A stretch of 64,000 bases of DNA from Scatosoma sp045632265. GTDB lineage: Bacteria; Bacillota; Clostridia; Christensenellales; Borkfalkiaceae. Positions 23,461 through 32,369 of the stretch are shown here, piece after piece. The position numbers were made by a program, and so were the translations under genes. Each line of letters starts with the position of its first letter. Position 1 is the stretch's first letter. The stretch is taken from contig JAZQWG010000028.1 in the NCBI GenBank assembly GCA_045632265.1, forward strand, positions 1-64,000, given 5' to 3'. The notes beneath the pieces are model-generated. The model was not told the origin of the DNA. It ran no database searches and saw only the letters and a list, made by a program, of their open reading frames with translations.

Positions 23461-24609
23461 ATGAGAATTACGATAGTGAGCGATGTTCTTGGGGAAGAGA
23501 ACAACGGAACGACGATAGCGGCGTACAATTTAATAAGATATTTAAAAGGGAAAGGACACGAAGTGCGCGTACTTTGTTCGGATCAGAGCAAAAAAGGGGA
23601 GAAGGGGTTTTACGTCGTGCCAAACAGAAACCTTGGCAAAGTAATGAACAATTATTTAAAAAAGGTTGGCGTGGCGCTTTCCAAGCCGCAACGAGGGGTA
23701 GTGGAGGAAGCATTGGACGAGGTGGAACACGTGCACGTTATGTTGCCGTTTGCGCTTGGTAGGATGGCGTTAAAGGTGGCAAAAGAAAAGGGGATTAGCG
23801 TTACTGCCGGTTTTCATATGCAAGCTGAAAATTTTACAAGCCATATAAAGCTGAATAAATTTCACTTTGTCAACAAACTTGTATATAAAAATATTTACCG
23901 CCGGTTTTATAAGCACGTAGACGGGGTACATTATCCTACGCAGTTTATTCGAGAAACGTTTGAAAAAGAGGCGAAAGCGGTAACGAGAAGCTACGTTATT
24001 TCCAACGGCGTGCATTCTTACATGCGAAAGGCGGACGTGTGCAAACCTGAAGAATACAAAGATAAAATAGTTGTTCTTACGGTGGGTAGATTGTCGCGAG
24101 AAAAGTCGCAAGATACGTTGATAAAAGCGGTATCGCGTTCGAAATATAAAGATAGAATTCAAATAATTCTTGCAGGGCAAGGACAAAAGGAAAAGTCGTA
24201 TAAAAAGCTGGCGAGAAAATTGCCGATTGTGCCGACGATGCAATTTTATAATCGGGAAAAGATGATAGACGTGCTTAATTATGCGGATATTTACGTACAC
24301 CCTGCCGAAGTGGAGTTGGAGGGCATTGCTTGTTTGGAAGCGATTGCTTGCGGTAAGTTGGTTATCGTGTCCGATTCAAAATTATCTGCCACGCGACACT
24401 TTGCCGTGGATGCGCGTTGTACGTTTAAAAACCGTAATCCACGCGATTTAGCGCGCGTATTGGATTATTGGATAGAAAACCGTGAAGAGCGCGCGGTTAC
24501 AGAGAAAAGATATTTGGAAAAGGGTGGTATTTTTAATCAAGAAGAGTGTATGAAACAAATGGAAGAAATGATATTCGAGGTGGCGAGTGAAAAAAAGAAC
24601 GATACCTGA
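23461..24609 (+). CDS. Glycosyltransferase family 4, probably lipid glycosyltransferase
   Basis: 382 residues from ATG 23461 (AGAGGA upstream); the frame runs back to a TTG inside the promoter and is not used. GT-B fold: the N-terminal half opens MRITIVSDVLGEENNGTTIA, the C-terminal half has VLTVGRLSREKSQDTLIKAV and the donor-binding EVELEGIACLEAIACGKLVIV with the EX7E pattern. Its GENNGTTIAAYNL start and the overlapping acyltransferase gene downstream point to a lipid acceptor such as diacylglycerol. It is cytoplasmic or membrane-peripheral. Overlap with the next gene is 23 bases, implying coupled translation. Expression appears tightly controlled by two dyads. Confidence 0.88.
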   Translation: MRITIVSDVLGEENNGTTIAAYNLIRYLKGKGHEVRVLCSDQSKKGEKGFYVVPNRNLGKVMNNYLKKVGVALSKPQRGVVEEALDEVEHVHVMLPFALGRMALKVAKEKGISVTAGFHMQAENFTSHIKLNKFHFVNKLVYKNIYRRFYKHVDGVHYPTQFIRETFEKEAKAVTRSYVISNGVHSYMRKADVCKPEEYKDKIVVLTVGRLSREKSQDTLIKAVSRSKYKDRIQIILAGQGQKEKSYKKLARKLPIVPTMQFYNREKMIDVLNYADIYVHPAEVELEGIACLEAIACGKLVIVSDSKLSATRHFAVDARCTFKNRNPRDLARVLDYWIENREERAVTEKRYLEKGGIFNQEECMKQMEEMIFEVASEKKNDT

Positions 24610-25393
24610 AAAAGTAGTGTATTATAAAGACCCTATAAACGACGATTTTGCGGGTACGGATATCTCTTGCACTCGGGTAGACGAGGATTTTCGGTATATT
24701 CATAAGAACCCGTTATGGCGTGCGTTTGCTTTTCTCATATTTTACCTTTTCGTCGTGCCGATTGTTTGGTTTTACGAAAGAGTATTTTGTCGGGTAAGAT
24801 ACGTAAACCGAAAGGCGTTGAAAAAAGTTAGAAAACAAAAATGCTTTTTTTACGGAAATCACACGCACTTGTTAGACGTGTTTACGTCGGGGTTACTCGT
24901 GTTGCCAAGACGTGCGAAAGTGGTGGCTAATCCCGATGCCGTTTCGGTAAAGGGGATAAAGAATTTGACACAAATGCTCGGTGCGTTTCCGCTTCCTACC
25001 ACCCAGCGTGGTATGTTTGAATTTATGAAAGCGATGGATTATTACCACGATAAATTTCACGTCATTATTTATCCCGAAGCGCACGTTTGGCCGTTTTATA
25101 CGGGGATACGCCCCTATACGAAAGCCGCTTTTCGTTACCCGATAAAATATAATGCGCCCGTGATTGCTTTCGTTACCGTATACACGTCTCCCAAGGGATT
25201 GTTTTCCCGTTTTAGAAAGGCAAATCAAACGATATACGTCAGCGACCCTATTTATCCCGAAACGGAAATTCCCAGTAAGGACGCGCAGCAAAATTTGCGA
25301 GACAAAGTATACGCGTTTATGTTGGAAAAATCCAAGTTGAGTACTTATAAAGTGATTGAATATATACAACAAGAATCCAACGACTGCGAGTAA
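24587..25393 (+). CDS. PlsC-type lysophospholipid/glycerolipid acyltransferase
   Basis: 268 residues, GTG start within the end of the glycosyltransferase gene, behind GAGGTGG. One N-terminal membrane helix (LWRAFAFLIFYLFVVPIVWF), then the acyltransferase domain with the catalytic motif GNHTHLLD (H-x4-D, about 90), and the acceptor motif PEAHVWP in place of the usual PEGTR. The family transfers an acyl chain to the sn-2 position of lysophosphatidate or related lipids at the membrane. The altered second motif suggests a non-standard acceptor, perhaps the glycolipid made with its partner gene. Function beyond acyl transfer is inference. Confidence 0.87.
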   Translation: MKKRTIPEKVVYYKDPINDDFAGTDISCTRVDEDFRYIHKNPLWRAFAFLIFYLFVVPIVWFYERVFCRVRYVNRKALKKVRKQKCFFYGNHTHLLDVFTSGLLVLPRRAKVVANPDAVSVKGIKNLTQMLGAFPLPTTQRGMFEFMKAMDYYHDKFHVIIYPEAHVWPFYTGIRPYTKAAFRYPIKYNAPVIAFVTVYTSPKGLFSRFRKANQTIYVSDPIYPETEIPSKDAQQNLRDKVYAFMLEKSKLSTYKVIEYIQQESNDCE

Positions 25394-25412
25394 ACGCGGA
25401 TGTTGGATTCTT
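25371..25412 (+). terminator. Possible terminator overlapping the acyltransferase stop
   Basis: AAGAATCCAAC and GTTGGATTCTT pair across a 20-base loop that contains the stop codon; only a weak T run follows. Confidence 0.4.
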
Positions 25413-25513
25413 TGCTTGGTTTGGCGTTTCTCACGTAGGCGTCGTTTAACCGATTTAAAAGCATGGAAGAGCATAGAGAGGATAAACGTTGCGAACGGCG
25501 TAAGCTAAATTAT

Positions 25514-25549
25514 GAATACGTGGGGCGAGCAATGCTCGCCCACGTATTC
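25514..25549. terminator. Strong hairpin between convergent genes
   Basis: GAATACGTGGG(G)CGAGC / GCTCGCCCACGTATTC with an AAT loop, 16 paired bases and one bulge. It lies between the convergent acyltransferase and trpB2 genes. With no T tract it may act as a transcript-end stabiliser or a bidirectional stop. Confidence 0.55.
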
Positions 25550-25611
25550 ATTTATACGAAAGTATGTTATAAAAAACGACAACGCCAAATAGATAAGGTC
25601 GCATGCACGTT

Positions 25612-26979
25612 TTACACGTTTGGCAATTTCGCAAGCGCCGTGTTAATTTCTTCGTCGGTGGGGATGTAATCGCTCATTTTGTTGTCGTGGAATTTTTCAT
25701 AACTCATCATGTCGAAATATCCCGTGCCCGTCAAGCCGAATACGATAACTTTTTCTTCGCCCGTTTCCTTGCATTTGATTGCTTCGTCCATAGCAACTTT
25801 GATGGCGTGTGCGCTTTCGGGTGCGGGTAAAATGCCTTCGATGCGGGCAAAGTATTCCGCCGCCGCAAATACGTCCGTTTGCTTTACCGCTCTTGCTTCC
25901 ATCAAGCCTTGGTCGTACAATTCGGAAAGCACGCTCGTCATGCCGTGATAACGAAGCCCGCCTGCGTGGCTAGCTGCGGGGATAAAGCCGCTGCCCAGCG
26001 TGTACATCTTGGAAAGGGGACAAATTTTGCCCGTATCGCAATAATCGTATGCGTATTTCCCACGGGTAAGAGTGGGGCAAGTGGCAGGTTCAACGGCGAT
26101 AAATTGATATTTTGCCTTGCCCTCAAGCTGTTCCGCCATAAAGGGGGTAATCAAGCCGCCAAGGTTCGAGCCGCCGCCCGCGCAACCGATGACGATATCC
26201 GCTTTCACGCCGTATTTATCAAGCGCCGTTTTCGCTTCCAAACCGATAATCGATTGATGCAAAAGCACTTGGTTGAGTACGCTGCCTAAAACGTAGCGAT
26301 AGCCTTCGTTTTTAGACGATGCTTCCACCGCTTCGGAAATGGCGCAACCCAAGCTGCCGTTGGTGTTGGGGAATTCTTCCAAAATCTTTCTGCCCACCGC
26401 CGTCGTCGTGGAAGGGGAAGGGGTGACGTGCGCGCCGTAGGTGCGCATAACTTCTCTTCTAAACGGTTTTTGTTCGTACGAACATTTTACCATAAACACT
26501 TGGCAATCCAAGCCGAAATAGGAACAAGCCATGGAAAGCGCCGTGCCCCATTGCCCTGCGCCCGTTTCCGTCGTCACGCCTTTCAAGCCTTGTTCTTTTG
26601 CATAATACGCTTGGGCGATTGCGGAATTGAGTTTATGGCTGCCGCTCGTGTTGTTGCCTTCAAATTTATAATAGATATGTGCGGGCGTGCCCAACTTCTT
26701 TTCCAAGCAGTACGCTCGGACAAGGGGGGCGGGACGGTACATTTTATAAAAGTCACGAATTTCTTTGGGGATTTCGATAAGCTTCGTCGTATCGTCAAGC
26801 TCTTGGCGAGCAAGCTCGTCGCAAAATACCTTGGAAAGCGCTTCTTGCGTAATCGGCTGCATAGTCGCAGGGTCAAGCAAAGGCGCAGGTTTCTTGTCCA
26901 TGTACGCACGAAGGTTCATCCATGCGTTGGGAAGCTCGTCTTCTTCCAAGTAAATTTTATAAGGAATTTCTTGTTGCAT
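25612..26979 (-). CDS. trpB2: TrpB2-type tryptophan synthase beta chain
   Basis: Makes tryptophan from indole and serine with PLP. 455 residues, the length of the TrpB2 branch (TIGR01415) rather than the roughly 400-residue TrpB1. Visible: N-terminal extension typical of the branch, RPAPLVRAYCLEKKLG, PLP lysine in NNTSGSHKLNSA, TETGAGQWGTAL, phosphate-binding GCAGGGSNLGG, and the end GLTGTGYFDM. No trpA or other trp genes are adjacent, so it probably salvages free indole. A T-box with a UGG specifier precedes it, so expression rises when tryptophan-tRNA is uncharged. Start behind AAGGAG. Confidence 0.95.
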   Translation of the reverse strand: MQQEIPYKIYLEEDELPNAWMNLRAYMDKKPAPLLDPATMQPITQEALSKVFCDELARQELDDTTKLIEIPKEIRDFYKMYRPAPLVRAYCLEKKLGTPAHIYYKFEGNNTSGSHKLNSAIAQAYYAKEQGLKGVTTETGAGQWGTALSMACSYFGLDCQVFMVKCSYEQKPFRREVMRTYGAHVTPSPSTTTAVGRKILEEFPNTNGSLGCAISEAVEASSKNEGYRYVLGSVLNQVLLHQSIIGLEAKTALDKYGVKADIVIGCAGGGSNLGGLITPFMAEQLEGKAKYQFIAVEPATCPTLTRGKYAYDYCDTGKICPLSKMYTLGSGFIPAASHAGGLRYHGMTSVLSELYDQGLMEARAVKQTDVFAAAEYFARIEGILPAPESAHAIKVAMDEAIKCKETGEEKVIVFGLTGTGYFDMMSYEKFHDNKMSDYIPTDEEINTALAKLPNV

Positions 26980-27019
26980 AATGCTTTCTCCTTTTGATAA
27001 CGATGTGGATAGTGAAAAT

Positions 27020-27298
27020 AAAAAAGCCCGAAGGACGGAATATATCCGTGCTTCGGGACGATATTGCTACCGCGGTGCCACCCAAATTTGGCTGTTAGCC
27101 CACTTTTCACGTACTTGTTATACGCGTCGCGCTGTTACGGGCACGTCCCGTCGATTGCTACTGACGAATTTTCTTCGCGTTCGTTCGCCCTCGTAAGTCC
27201 ATTCGCTTCGCTAAACGCATTGCATTTCACCTTTCGCAACTCTCTTTGCCGTTTGACACGTAGGTACTACTCTTACTCATCGGTTTGTCTATGAAATT
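27020..27298 (-). ncRNA. T-box riboswitch, tryptophan specifier, upstream of trpB2
   Basis: On the minus strand: stem I with GTAAG/CTTAC, an AGTA loop-E element opposite GAATGGAC, giving the specifier TGG (27199-27201) followed by A; AGAGAGTTGCGAAAGGTG; then the T-box GGGTGGCACCGCGG (27070-27083); then the terminator GTCCCGAAGCACGG / CCGTCCTTCGGGC with a T run. The bulge TGGC would pair with a tRNA ending GCCA, and tRNA-Trp usually has G73, in agreement with the UGG specifier. Confidence 0.94.
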
Positions 27299-27304
27299 GT
27301 CTAT

Positions 27305-27333
27305 ATCTTATCACTTTTCTTTTTTGCTGTCAA
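27305..27333 (-). promoter_or_regulatory. Promoter of the T-box/trpB2 transcript
   Basis: Minus strand TTGACA, 17-bp spacer, TAAGAT, directly before the T-box leader. Confidence 0.85.
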
Positions 27334-27368
27334 GCGTTTGAAAAAAGAAAAGGTAATTTTTTAAGAAA

Positions 27369-27920
27369 TTACAGTTTGACACAATCGAAAATGCCGCCCG
27401 TTTCCAAATCCTTCCAAGTAAATTCCCCGTTTTCGTACACGATATACGAGTGGGGAGTTCCGTCTTTTGGCAAGGATACCGAGCCGCAGTTGATATACAG
27501 CGCACCGTTTTCCAGTTGCACGCACTTGGGCGTATGGAAATGCCCGTTCAAAAGCGCATCGCCCTTTTTAAGTAAGGGGGGATTGCTTTCGTTGAACAAA
27601 TGCCCGTGCGTAGCGAACAACGTCTTGTCTTCGTCGGTGATCAACGCAAAATCCGCCATCATCGGGAAGTCGAGCACCATTTGGTCCACTTCGCTGTCGC
27701 AGTTGCCACGTACGGCGGTGATTTTATTCGCTATTTTATTGAGCATATCAAACACTCTTCTCGGCTCGTATTCATCGGGAAAATCATTTCTCGGGCCGTG
27801 GTAAAGCAAATCGCCGAGAAGCAACAGCTTGTCGGCGTTTTCATTTTCAAAAGCTTGTAAAAGTTGTTCGCACCAGTATGCCGAACCGTGGATATCGGAT
27901 GCGATGATAATTTTTTGCAT
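27369..27920 (-). CDS. yfcE: YfcE-type metallophosphoesterase
   Basis: 183 residues, single calcineurin-like domain and nothing else. Metal motifs in order: ASDIHGS, LLGDLLYHGPRN, RGNCDSEVD, ATHGHLF and LNGHFHTPK, with INCGSVSLPKDG at the end, the pattern of YfcE cytoplasmic phosphodiesterases, which act on small model phosphodiesters; the natural substrate is unknown. It follows the MDR gene by 10 bases and is probably co-transcribed. It ends 35 bases before the trpB2 promoter, but transcription there runs in the same direction. Confidence 0.93.
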   Translation of the reverse strand: MQKIIIASDIHGSAYWCEQLLQAFENENADKLLLLGDLLYHGPRNDFPDEYEPRRVFDMLNKIANKITAVRGNCDSEVDQMVLDFPMMADFALITDEDKTLFATHGHLFNESNPPLLKKGDALLNGHFHTPKCVQLENGALYINCGSVSLPKDGTPHSYIVYENGEFTWKDLETGGIFDCVKL

Positions 27921-27930
27921 AGCGTACCTT

Positions 27931-28929
27931 TTAGAATATAAATTTCACAACGTCCATTTCTTCGGGAAGGTTGGTGCCGCTCTCAAGAAGTTGGGCGTAT
28001 TTTTCCATAAGTTCGGGAAGGTCGGATTCTTTGAAACTATGATAGGGGAAAGCGGAATAATTCACCGCTTTGTTCGCAAGAAGGTTGATGGCGGTGGAAA
28101 CGAATTCTCTGCTTTCCGTAATCCCTTTCAAAGTGACGTTGTTTTTCAAAGCGTATTCGAGATTGACGTGCAAGCTCTTATACGTGGGTGCGCAAAAAGC
28201 TACGTACGCGTCACGCTTTACAAGGGGGAAGAGTACGGAAGGTTCGCTGCGGTTTACGTAAGCGAGATATACAGCCCCGTCGGCAAGCTTGCCGCCCGTC
28301 ACGTTGATTACGTTTTCTTTCAAAGTATCGTCGTTGGGGAAAGTGTAATAAATGCCGCTCTTTTTCGCGCGCGCCAAACGTTCTGCATTGTTGTCCGCCA
28401 AGATGGGCACGGCTCTATGATAAATCAAAATTTGGCAAAGCACGTTTGCATACAAACCGCCGCCAAGCACCAAAATATGTTGCCCAACGTCGATATGCAA
28501 ATCGTCCACCACTCTTTCCGCAAGGGCAATGGCGTCGATTAAAAACGCCGCTTCGTCCGATACGGAAGCGGGAAGGGGGTACACGTCGTTTTCGTCCGCC
28601 AAGACGAAATCACGATAAAACCCGTCCGCCGTTTCACCTGCCACACGCAAGCCGTCGGGGGAAAGTTCGTCTTCCGTCACGCCCGCAAGATAAACTCTTT
28701 CGCCACGCTTGATAAACGAATCTTCGCCAGCTTCCGTCACTTGACCGATAGCGAATTTACCAGGGATAAAAGGGGGCTTTACCTTGATTTTACCCGTGTA
28801 AACAGCCACGTCCGATTCGGATACGAGCGCTTTGGTGATTTTCACCTTCACCTTGCCCGGTTCCATTTTCAAATCGGGCGAAGTGACGTGTTGCAAGTTG
28901 TGTGGATATGCAAGTTGCCATGCTTTCAT
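27931..28929 (-). CDS. Medium-chain dehydrogenase/reductase family protein without zinc ligands
   Basis: 332 residues. GroES-like N-terminal domain (PGKVKVKITKALVSESDVAV, PFIPGKFAIGQVTEAGED) and Rossmann domain (HILVLGGGLYANVLCQ). The catalytic Zn Cys of alcohol dehydrogenases (usual CxSD) is replaced by VSESDV, and the four structural-zinc cysteines are absent, so this is a non-zinc MDR or a degenerate member. Substrate unknown; NAD(P)-dependent redox is inferred from fold only. First gene of a pair with yfcE. It diverges from rpmE. Confidence 0.8.
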   Translation of the reverse strand: MKAWQLAYPHNLQHVTSPDLKMEPGKVKVKITKALVSESDVAVYTGKIKVKPPFIPGKFAIGQVTEAGEDSFIKRGERVYLAGVTEDELSPDGLRVAGETADGFYRDFVLADENDVYPLPASVSDEAAFLIDAIALAERVVDDLHIDVGQHILVLGGGLYANVLCQILIYHRAVPILADNNAERLARAKKSGIYYTFPNDDTLKENVINVTGGKLADGAVYLAYVNRSEPSVLFPLVKRDAYVAFCAPTYKSLHVNLEYALKNNVTLKGITESREFVSTAINLLANKAVNYSAFPYHSFKESDLPELMEKYAQLLESGTNLPEEMDVVKFIF

Positions 28930-29062
28930 ATACGCTTAATTCCTCGTCTTGTTCTTGTATGGAAATTGAACGCGGACAAAACCGCTTTTCGCAAGAACAA
29001 GATAAGTATAACGCATTTTCAATAAATTTGCAAGTATTTTTTATAATTTGGGCAAAAAACAG

Positions 29063-29091
29063 TTGACGAAGTAAAAAAAAAGCGGTATAAT
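29063..29091 (+). promoter_or_regulatory. Promoter of rpmE
   Basis: TTGACG, 17-bp spacer, TATAAT, 44 bases before the start codon. Confidence 0.85.
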
Positions 29092-29135
29092 TGGAAAGCA
29101 TTGAAAATGAAAATAACGAACAGCGAGGTGAAAAT

Positions 29136-29339
29136 ATGAAAGCGGACATTCATCCTAATTATCACGAAGTTACGGTTACCTGCGCTTGCGGCGCTACGTT
29201 TAAAACCGGCACGACGAAAGATTGCGAAGTGTTGAAAGTGGATATCTGCAGCAACTGTCACCCTTTCTTCACGGGTAAGCAGAAGTTGGTTGATACCGGT
29301 GGACGTATCGATAAGTTCAAGAAGAGATACGGTATGTAA
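29136..29339 (+). CDS. rpmE: 50S ribosomal protein L31 (zinc-binding form)
   Basis: 67 residues from ATG 29136 (GAGGTG upstream; the frame extends 15 codons further back without support). MKADIHPNYHEVTVTCACGA, then CSNCHPFFTGKQK and DKFKKRYGM. The CxC plus CxxC set marks the zinc-containing type A form, a reserve of zinc in many bacteria. Conserved order rpmE, yqhQ, prmC, prfA as in other Clostridia. A hairpin follows, so it is made both alone and with the genes downstream. Confidence 0.97.
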   Translation: MKADIHPNYHEVTVTCACGATFKTGTTKDCEVLKVDICSNCHPFFTGKQKLVDTGGRIDKFKKRYGM

Positions 29340-29348
29340 AAAAGCAAG

Positions 29349-29383
29349 GGCTTTAAGACGCCAGCGGTGTCTTAAAGCCTTTT
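29349..29383 (+). terminator. Terminator after rpmE
   Basis: 14-bp stem GGCTTTAAGACGCC / GGTGTCTTAAAGCC (one G-T), AGC loop, then TTTTACTTT. Confidence 0.85.
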
Positions 29384-29431
29384 ACTTTGTATTCGTTTTA
29401 CAAACGCTTCGTGCGTTTGAAAGGTAATAAT

Positions 29432-31273
29432 ATGAAAGAAAAGAAGAAAAACAAAAATTGCGTGTCGATAGGCGGCCAAGCGGTGCTTGAAGGGGTTATG
29501 ATGCGCGGAAAGGGCGCAATGGCAACCGCCGTACGCGACCCCGATGGGAAGATTCAAGTAGAATCGGAGCGTTTAGCGCCCCCCGAAACGAAAAGCAAAG
29601 CTTCCCGTCTTCCGTTTATCCGTGGCGTGGTAAATTTCGTCAGCTCTATCATCGACGGCAACCGTATTTTGATGCGTAGCGCCGACGTTGCCGTAGGGGA
29701 CGACGGACAGCCTACGAAAGCGGAACAATGGCTGCGTGAAAAGCATAAAATCCATTTGGGTGAAATCGTCAACTGGCTTTCCATTTTGCTTGGCGTGGGG
29801 CTTGCTCTCGTCATCTTTATCTTGGTGCCGCAATGGTTGACGGGCTTTTTGCCTACGCACACGTTCGATAAGACGAGCACGGGCTTGAAAGGGGTTTGGT
29901 TTAACCTTGTGGAAGGCGGTATTCGCTTGGCAATATTCGTCTTGTATATCTTGCTCATTTCTTTAATTCCTTCGCTTAAACGAGTGTTTATGTACCACGG
30001 TGCGGAGCATAAGACGATTTCTTGCTTTGAAAAGGGGGAAGAATTAACGATTGAAAACGTTAAAAAATGTTCCCGCGTGCACGATAGATGCGGCACGACC
30101 TTTCTTTTCATCGTCATGGTCGTTTCCATCTTGGTTTTCTCGGTAGCAAACATTGCCGTAGCAAGATGGTTGTACACGGAAAACAACAAAATCAACGGCT
30201 TAATCCGTTTTGCGTTCAAATTGTTGATGCTTCCCATTGTTGCAGGCGTTTCGTATGAAATTTTACGCCTACTTGCTAAGACGAAAAGTAAATTTTTCAT
30301 CATCTTCAAAGCGCCGGGGCTTTTGTTGCAACGCTTGACGACGAGAGAACCCGAAGATAAGATGATTGAATGCGCCATTACGGCGTTTAACACCGTGCTT
30401 CAAATGGAAGCCGACCCGTCTATTCCCGAAAAAGTATTCGCTACGGCGGGCAAGATGAGCTTCCTTTTGAAAAACACCAAAAAACGCTTTGCGGCGGCGA
30501 ATATCGAAGAAGACGAAGCGGAATGGATTTTCGCCCTTACGTTGAATATGCCCAAGAGTGCCGTTTCCACCGACGAATATATTATGAAAGTGGCGCAAGC
30601 GAAAGAAATCGTACGCATTGCGGACGAAAGATTGACGGGTAGACCGCTTTGGTATATCATCGGCGACACCGATTTTTACGGTTATAAAATTAAAGTGGAC
30701 GAAAGAGTGCTTATCCCCCGTCCCGAAACGGAAGAACTCGCTTCGCTCGTTATCGGCGCAGCGGAAGAAGGACACGAAATTCTCGATTTGTGCACGGGCA
30801 GCGGTGCAATCGCTATCGCTGTGAAAAAAGAACTTGAAAAACGTGGTACGCCCGTGAAAGTGACGGCGCTTGACGTCAGCGCGGACGCGTTGGAACTTGC
30901 AAAGCAAAACGCCGAACTCAACGAGGCGGAAATCAACTTCGTGCAATCGGATTTATTCAAGCGTTTGCGCGGTAGATTCGATATCATCGTTTCCAACCCC
31001 CCGTATATTCCTACGGCGGACATTGACGGTTTGCAAAAAGAAGTGCGTGATTTTGAACCCCGCCTTGCGCTGGACGGCGGCGTAGACGGGCTTGATATTT
31101 ATAGAAGAATAGCCAAAGATGCGTTGAAATATCTCAACCGTGGCGGTATGTTGATTATGGAAGTGGGCGCAGGCGAAGCGGAAGACGTAATCCGCATGTT
31201 CAAAGGCGTTGCGTATTCCATTATCATCAAGGACTTCAACGGCGTGGATAGATACGTAAAAGTGGTTATTTAA
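29432..31273 (+). CDS. prmC: DUF1385 (YqhQ-type) membrane protein fused to PrmC release-factor glutamine methyltransferase
   Basis: 613 residues from ATG 29432 (AAAGGT upstream). N-terminal part (about 10-315) is DUF1385: CVSIGGQAVLEGVMMRGK, RLPFIRGVVNF, several TM helices, YHGAEHKTISCFEKGE and CSRVHDRCGTTF. C-terminal part (about 325-613) is PrmC: helical substrate-binding domain, VLIPRPETEEL, SAM-binding ILDLCTGSGAIAIAV and the catalytic NPPYIP (about 522). PrmC methylates the GGQ glutamine of RF1 and RF2, and the RF1 gene follows 11 bases later. The reading frame is continuous with no stop between parts, so this is a true fusion in this sequence; the methyltransferase would be tethered to the membrane. 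A local sequencing indel joining two genes is the alternative. Confidence 0.92.
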   Translation: MKEKKKNKNCVSIGGQAVLEGVMMRGKGAMATAVRDPDGKIQVESERLAPPETKSKASRLPFIRGVVNFVSSIIDGNRILMRSADVAVGDDGQPTKAEQWLREKHKIHLGEIVNWLSILLGVGLALVIFILVPQWLTGFLPTHTFDKTSTGLKGVWFNLVEGGIRLAIFVLYILLISLIPSLKRVFMYHGAEHKTISCFEKGEELTIENVKKCSRVHDRCGTTFLFIVMVVSILVFSVANIAVARWLYTENNKINGLIRFAFKLLMLPIVAGVSYEILRLLAKTKSKFFIIFKAPGLLLQRLTTREPEDKMIECAITAFNTVLQMEADPSIPEKVFATAGKMSFLLKNTKKRFAAANIEEDEAEWIFALTLNMPKSAVSTDEYIMKVAQAKEIVRIADERLTGRPLWYIIGDTDFYGYKIKVDERVLIPRPETEELASLVIGAAEEGHEILDLCTGSGAIAIAVKKELEKRGTPVKVTALDVSADALELAKQNAELNEAEINFVQSDLFKRLRGRFDIIVSNPPYIPTADIDGLQKEVRDFEPRLALDGGVDGLDIYRRIAKDALKYLNRGGMLIMEVGAGEAEDVIRMFKGVAYSIIIKDFNGVDRYVKVVI

Positions 31274-31284
31274 TCGGGGGAGCT

Positions 31285-32355
31285 ATGCTGAAAAAACTTG
31301 ACGGAATTTTAAGCCGTTATCAATTTTTATCCGAGCAGCTTGCCGATGCAAACGTCATTGCGGATATGAGCGTTTGGCAAAAATATTCCAAAGAACAAGC
31401 GGAGCTTACGGAAACGGCGGAAAAGTATTTAGAGTATTTGGAAACGGAAAGACAAATGCAAGATGCGTTTGCGCTCGCTGAAACGGAAACGGATGCGGAA
31501 ATGCGCAAACTTTTTTCCACCGAAGCGTACGATTGCAAGGACAAACTTGCTGCGCTGTTGGCGGATTTGAAAATTTTGCTTCTTCCCAAGGACAAAAACG
31601 ACGAAAGAAGCTGTATTTTGGAAATCCGTGCAGGCACGGGCGGCGAAGAAGCGGCGCTTTTTGCGGGCGAGCTTTGCCGTATGTATCAAAACTATTGTGC
31701 GGCGCATAGATTGCGTGTAGAAGAAATCGAAATAAGCGACACCGAACTTGGCGGCGTAAAGGAAGCAATTTACGGCGTGACGGGCGCGGGTGCGTATAAA
31801 TTATTAAAATATGAAAGCGGCGTGCACCGTGTACAACGTGTCCCCGCAACCGAAACGCAAGGGCGTATTCATACGTCGGCGGCGACGGTTGCCGTGCTTC
31901 CCGAAGCGGAAGAAGTGGAAGTGGAAATCAACGATAAAGATATCCGCATCGATATATTCCACTCGGGCGGGGCAGGCGGACAAAACGTAAACAAGGTTGC
32001 TTCCGCCGTGCGTATCACCCACTTCCCCACGGGGATTGTGGTCACTTGCCAAGACGAACGTTCGCAGCTTAAGAACAAAGAACGTGCTTTCAAAGTTTTG
32101 CGTTCGCGTATCTACGATTTCTATAACGGACAAAACGCCAAAGAACGTGAAGAAAACCGCCGTAGCATGGTGGGCACGGGGGATAGAAGCGAGCGTATAC
32201 GTACGTATAACTTCCCGCAAAGCCGTGTCACCGACCATAGAATAGGTTTAAGTCAATACAACCTTGATGCGTTTATGACGGGGGATATCGATTCGATGGT
32301 GGAAGCCCTTGCCATTGCGGATAGAGAAGCGCTTTTGGCAAGCCAAGAAAACTAA
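31285..32355 (+). CDS. prfA: Peptide chain release factor 1
   Basis: 356 residues. Reads UAA and UAG and triggers peptide release. RF1-type recognition motif VPATETQGRIHTS (PxT), and GGAGGQNVNKVASA with the GGQ that PrmC methylates. N-terminal helical domain and C-terminal domain are complete. Start behind GGGGGAG. Directly downstream of the PrmC fusion, its modifying enzyme, in one operon ending at 32370. Confidence 0.98.
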   Translation: MLKKLDGILSRYQFLSEQLADANVIADMSVWQKYSKEQAELTETAEKYLEYLETERQMQDAFALAETETDAEMRKLFSTEAYDCKDKLAALLADLKILLLPKDKNDERSCILEIRAGTGGEEAALFAGELCRMYQNYCAAHRLRVEEIEISDTELGGVKEAIYGVTGAGAYKLLKYESGVHRVQRVPATETQGRIHTSAATVAVLPEAEEVEVEINDKDIRIDIFHSGGAGGQNVNKVASAVRITHFPTGIVVTCQDERSQLKNKERAFKVLRSRIYDFYNGQNAKEREENRRSMVGTGDRSERIRTYNFPQSRVTDHRIGLSQYNLDAFMTGDIDSMVEALAIADREALLASQEN

Positions 32356-32369
32356 AAAAATTAAAAATA

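Noticed and set aside
25394..25611. Possible small RNA from the 36-base hairpin at 25514
   Set aside because: No promoter that I trust stands in front of it; a convergent-gene terminator explains it better.
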